From NCBI GenBank assembly GCA_001970955.1, contig MPUH01000209.1, forward strand, positions 17,426 to 81,425: DNA of 64,000 nucleotides. The letters are read 5' to 3'. Positions 62,117 to 64,000 of this stretch are shown here, one piece after another; position 1 is the stretch's first letter, and every line of letters starts with the position of its first letter. The DNA is from Stentor coeruleus. Taxonomy: Eukaryota > Ciliophora > Heterotrichea > Heterotrichida > Stentoridae. The position numbers and the translations under genes are program-made. The notes under the pieces are model-generated. The model was not told where the DNA came from. It searched no databases and saw only the letters and a list, made by a program, of their open reading frames with translations.

Positions 62117-64000
62117 ATGATAGATTTTAGGTACCTAGCTTCAGTGCAGTTTAATAAAGCAGAAATATTTGAAGACTGTCATATACCGATGAAGGCTCCA
62201 CAGTTTTTAAGACACTCGCTTGATTTTGCTTATAGTTCAAAGCCATTCAAAAAACCTGCAAAACCTAACACGACAGAGATTTGTAAGGATTTACTCAATA
62301 AAACATCTGCTTTACCCTTTTTCAGACCCCGTTCCCCTCTAGCAAGACTTGCCCGCTCCCTACAAATTTCAAGACTTTCAAAAAACGCTAACCTTCCAGC
62401 AAATGATCAGTCAAACAAAAAAGTAGAAAGTAGGGCAATATCTGCTCTTCAAGGTCAAACAAACCCACTTCTTGAGCTTGTAAACCCTCACACTCCATTC
62501 AAAGGTAGTTTTCTGGTAATAAAAAAAAGTGACTTATATGGACTGAAAAAGAAAATCAGCAATCCTTTAAAGAAATCATGTAAAAATTTAGATTTTATAA
62601 ACACAAAACATGTAAGAAAAGTTCAGAAACTAGAAAAAGTTAATATAAAAGATATAAAAGATCGTAAGTGGGTGTGTAAAAAAAGGGCAATGCTGATTCG
62701 TGACTTTTATATAAGCTTAACAAAAAGTAATGGAATGAAAATCAATCATAATTTCGACCTCCTCCCTTTATTGAGATATTATATAGGTAAAGGGAATAAT
62801 AGTAAGCTTATAAAACAACTTATGTCAAGAAGACAAGGCTGGTCACGTGTTAAAGCAATAGAGGCTCATACAGCGAATTTTGTATGGACGGAGTGGCTTG
62901 AAGATTCAACATTACAATCTTTACCTGTAAATACAAATGATAATTTTATAATTGAAGCCCTTCCTAAAGCTCATATGCACCATTACAGATTAAACAATAG
63001 CAAAAGGTTTATAGTAGATACAACAGCGATGGGTTTTGGTAAAATAACAAACTCCAGTTCGTTCAGACATGTAAAAACTGAGAATTTTCAATTTGGGAAC
63101 CTGAGGATCTATAACAAAATCGCTGGGAATCACAATTTATCAAATAAAAAAGAACTTTTTGTCAATTTGAATAAGTACTGTAAAGAGAACAATAAACAAG
63201 TTTTCGATTATGTCCCAGTAACTTTTCATATAACTTCACTTGGTGATGGGAAATTCAAAGAGTTTGAAAACTATTTTCGAGCTAATATATTGAAAACTAA
63301 TAATATATGGATATTAAAACCTGGAGAAAACACAAACAGAGGCAATGGGATTTCTATGTGCACATCTTTAGAACAAATAACTAAAGAAATATCAAAAACT
63401 AAACACACAATAATACTACAAAAATATATAGAAAATCCTTTTTTAGTACATAAAAGGAAGTTTGATATAAGATGTTATGCTCTAATAACATGTTATAATG
63501 GTATCATACAAGGATATTATTATAATGAAGGATATATAAGAACATCATCAAAATCATTTAGTCTACAAAATACTGATAATAAATATATTCATTTAACAAA
63601 TGATGCGATACAAAAATATAGTGAAGATTATGGAAAGTATGAAAATGGTAATAAAATGTCTTATGGCGAATTTCAAAAGTATCTAGATACAAACTATCAA
63701 AATAGATCAATAGACTTTATAGATGAAGTTGGGTCAAAAATTAAAGATATTGTTACAGATACTATAAAATCTGCTGTACCTGAAATCATAGGGAAAATAC
63801 ATTGTCATACTTTTGAAGTCTTTGGATATGATTTTTTACTTGATGAAAATCTTAAACCATGGCTACTTGAAGTTAATACAAACCCTTGTCTTGAAATTTC
63901 ATCATCACATCTTGCAAGGATAATTCCGTCTATGTTAGATAATGCTTTTCAATTAACTTTAGATTCGATGTTTCAAATGAATTTCACACTGAAAAATGAT
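62117..64000 (+). CDS. TTLL: Tubulin-tyrosine-ligase-like (TTLL) enzyme, partial
   Basis: Open from ATG 62117 to the window end (628 codons), preceded by an in-frame TGA, so the start is secure and the C-terminus is missing. Residues ~1-390 are a basic N-terminal extension. The ATP-grasp signature begins with IWILKPGENTNRGNGI (~397-412), then QKYIENPFLVHKRKFDIRCYALIT (~440-465), YIHLTNDAIQK and DFLLDENLKPWLLEVNTNPCLE (~570-590), with the metal/ATP-binding E-x-N pair. TTLL enzymes add glutamate, glycine or tyrosine to tubulin tails; which one cannot be told from this part. Expected site: ciliary or cortical microtubules. Confidence 0.93.
   Translation, partial: MIDFRYLASVQFNKAEIFEDCHIPMKAPQFLRHSLDFAYSSKPFKKPAKPNTTEICKDLLNKTSALPFFRPRSPLARLARSLQISRLSKNANLPANDQSNKKVESRAISALQGQTNPLLELVNPHTPFKGSFLVIKKSDLYGLKKKISNPLKKSCKNLDFINTKHVRKVQKLEKVNIKDIKDRKWVCKKRAMLIRDFYISLTKSNGMKINHNFDLLPLLRYYIGKGNNSKLIKQLMSRRQGWSRVKAIEAHTANFVWTEWLEDSTLQSLPVNTNDNFIIEALPKAHMHHYRLNNSKRFIVDTTAMGFGKITNSSSFRHVKTENFQFGNLRIYNKIAGNHNLSNKKELFVNLNKYCKENNKQVFDYVPVTFHITSLGDGKFKEFENYFRANILKTNNIWILKPGENTNRGNGISMCTSLEQITKEISKTKHTIILQKYIENPFLVHKRKFDIRCYALITCYNGIIQGYYYNEGYIRTSSKSFSLQNTDNKYIHLTNDAIQKYSEDYGKYENGNKMSYGEFQKYLDTNYQNRSIDFIDEVGSKIKDIVTDTIKSAVPEIIGKIHCHTFEVFGYDFLLDENLKPWLLEVNTNPCLEISSSHLARIIPSMLDNAFQLTLDSMFQMNFTLKND

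Noticed and set aside
1-64000. tRNA, rRNA, CRISPR arrays, bacterial-type promoters or terminators
   Set aside because: None recognised by eye on either strand. A covariance-model search would be needed to exclude small RNAs in the spacers.

Overview
The window looks like a piece of the macronuclear (somatic) genome of a heterotrich ciliate, most likely Stentor or a close relative. The evidence is: AT-rich DNA; dense, mostly intronless genes on both strands read in the standard code; Trp encoded by TGG throughout; and seven exactly 15-nt introns (GT...TAG, always an A at position 10) that restore reading frames. Tiny 15-16 nt introns with the standard code are the known signature of Stentor coeruleus. 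Blepharisma has similar introns but reads TGA as Trp, and no intact gene here contains an in-frame TGA. Species assignment is inference.

Layout. 1-7 kb: two coiled-coil genes (one cut by the left edge), a D-Ala-D-Ala carboxypeptidase-like serine peptidase of bacterial type, and an unknown helical protein. 7-16 kb: gene-poor, with a C2H2 zinc-finger gene, a two-repeat MYB gene and a Rab GTPase separated by long AT-rich spacers. 16.9-28.1 kb: a WD40 plus ion-channel fusion, then two tandem hybrid histidine kinases. The second kinase is a pseudogene with two frameshifts and a ~0.6 kb insertion that looks like the tail of a pogo/Tigger-type transposase. 29.7-39 kb: an FCP1/SCP-type phosphatase, an unknown basic protein, Exo70, a UBTD-type ubiquitin-like protein and an unknown two-exon gene. 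39-49 kb: a CCCH plus U-box protein, an EF-hand protein, a PX-START protein damaged by assembly duplications, a Claspin/Mrc1-like protein and a SHIPPO-repeat protein. 49-64 kb: a cyclin, two unknowns, a small EF-hand protein with two introns, a CDPK-like pseudokinase, a Kelch-BTB protein, a UBL-ankyrin-PH-AGC kinase and a TTLL tubulin ligase running off the right edge.

Themes. There is no operon logic; neighbours mix signalling (histidine kinases, CDPK, AGC kinase, Rab, channel), cilium and cytoskeleton (SHIPPO, TTLL, EF-hand and coiled-coil proteins), gene regulation (MYB, C2H2, CCCH) and cell cycle (cyclin, Claspin-like).

Two window-wide patterns stand out. First, intergenic DNA is strongly strand-asymmetric: to the right of nearly every gene the + strand is G/T-rich and C-poor, and to the left it is C/A-rich and G-poor, whichever way the gene is transcribed. 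Second, all eight single-N positions are flanked by direct copies of the same 18-160 nt sequence, which is an assembly artefact of unmerged, slightly polymorphic contig ends; two of these damage the PX-START gene.
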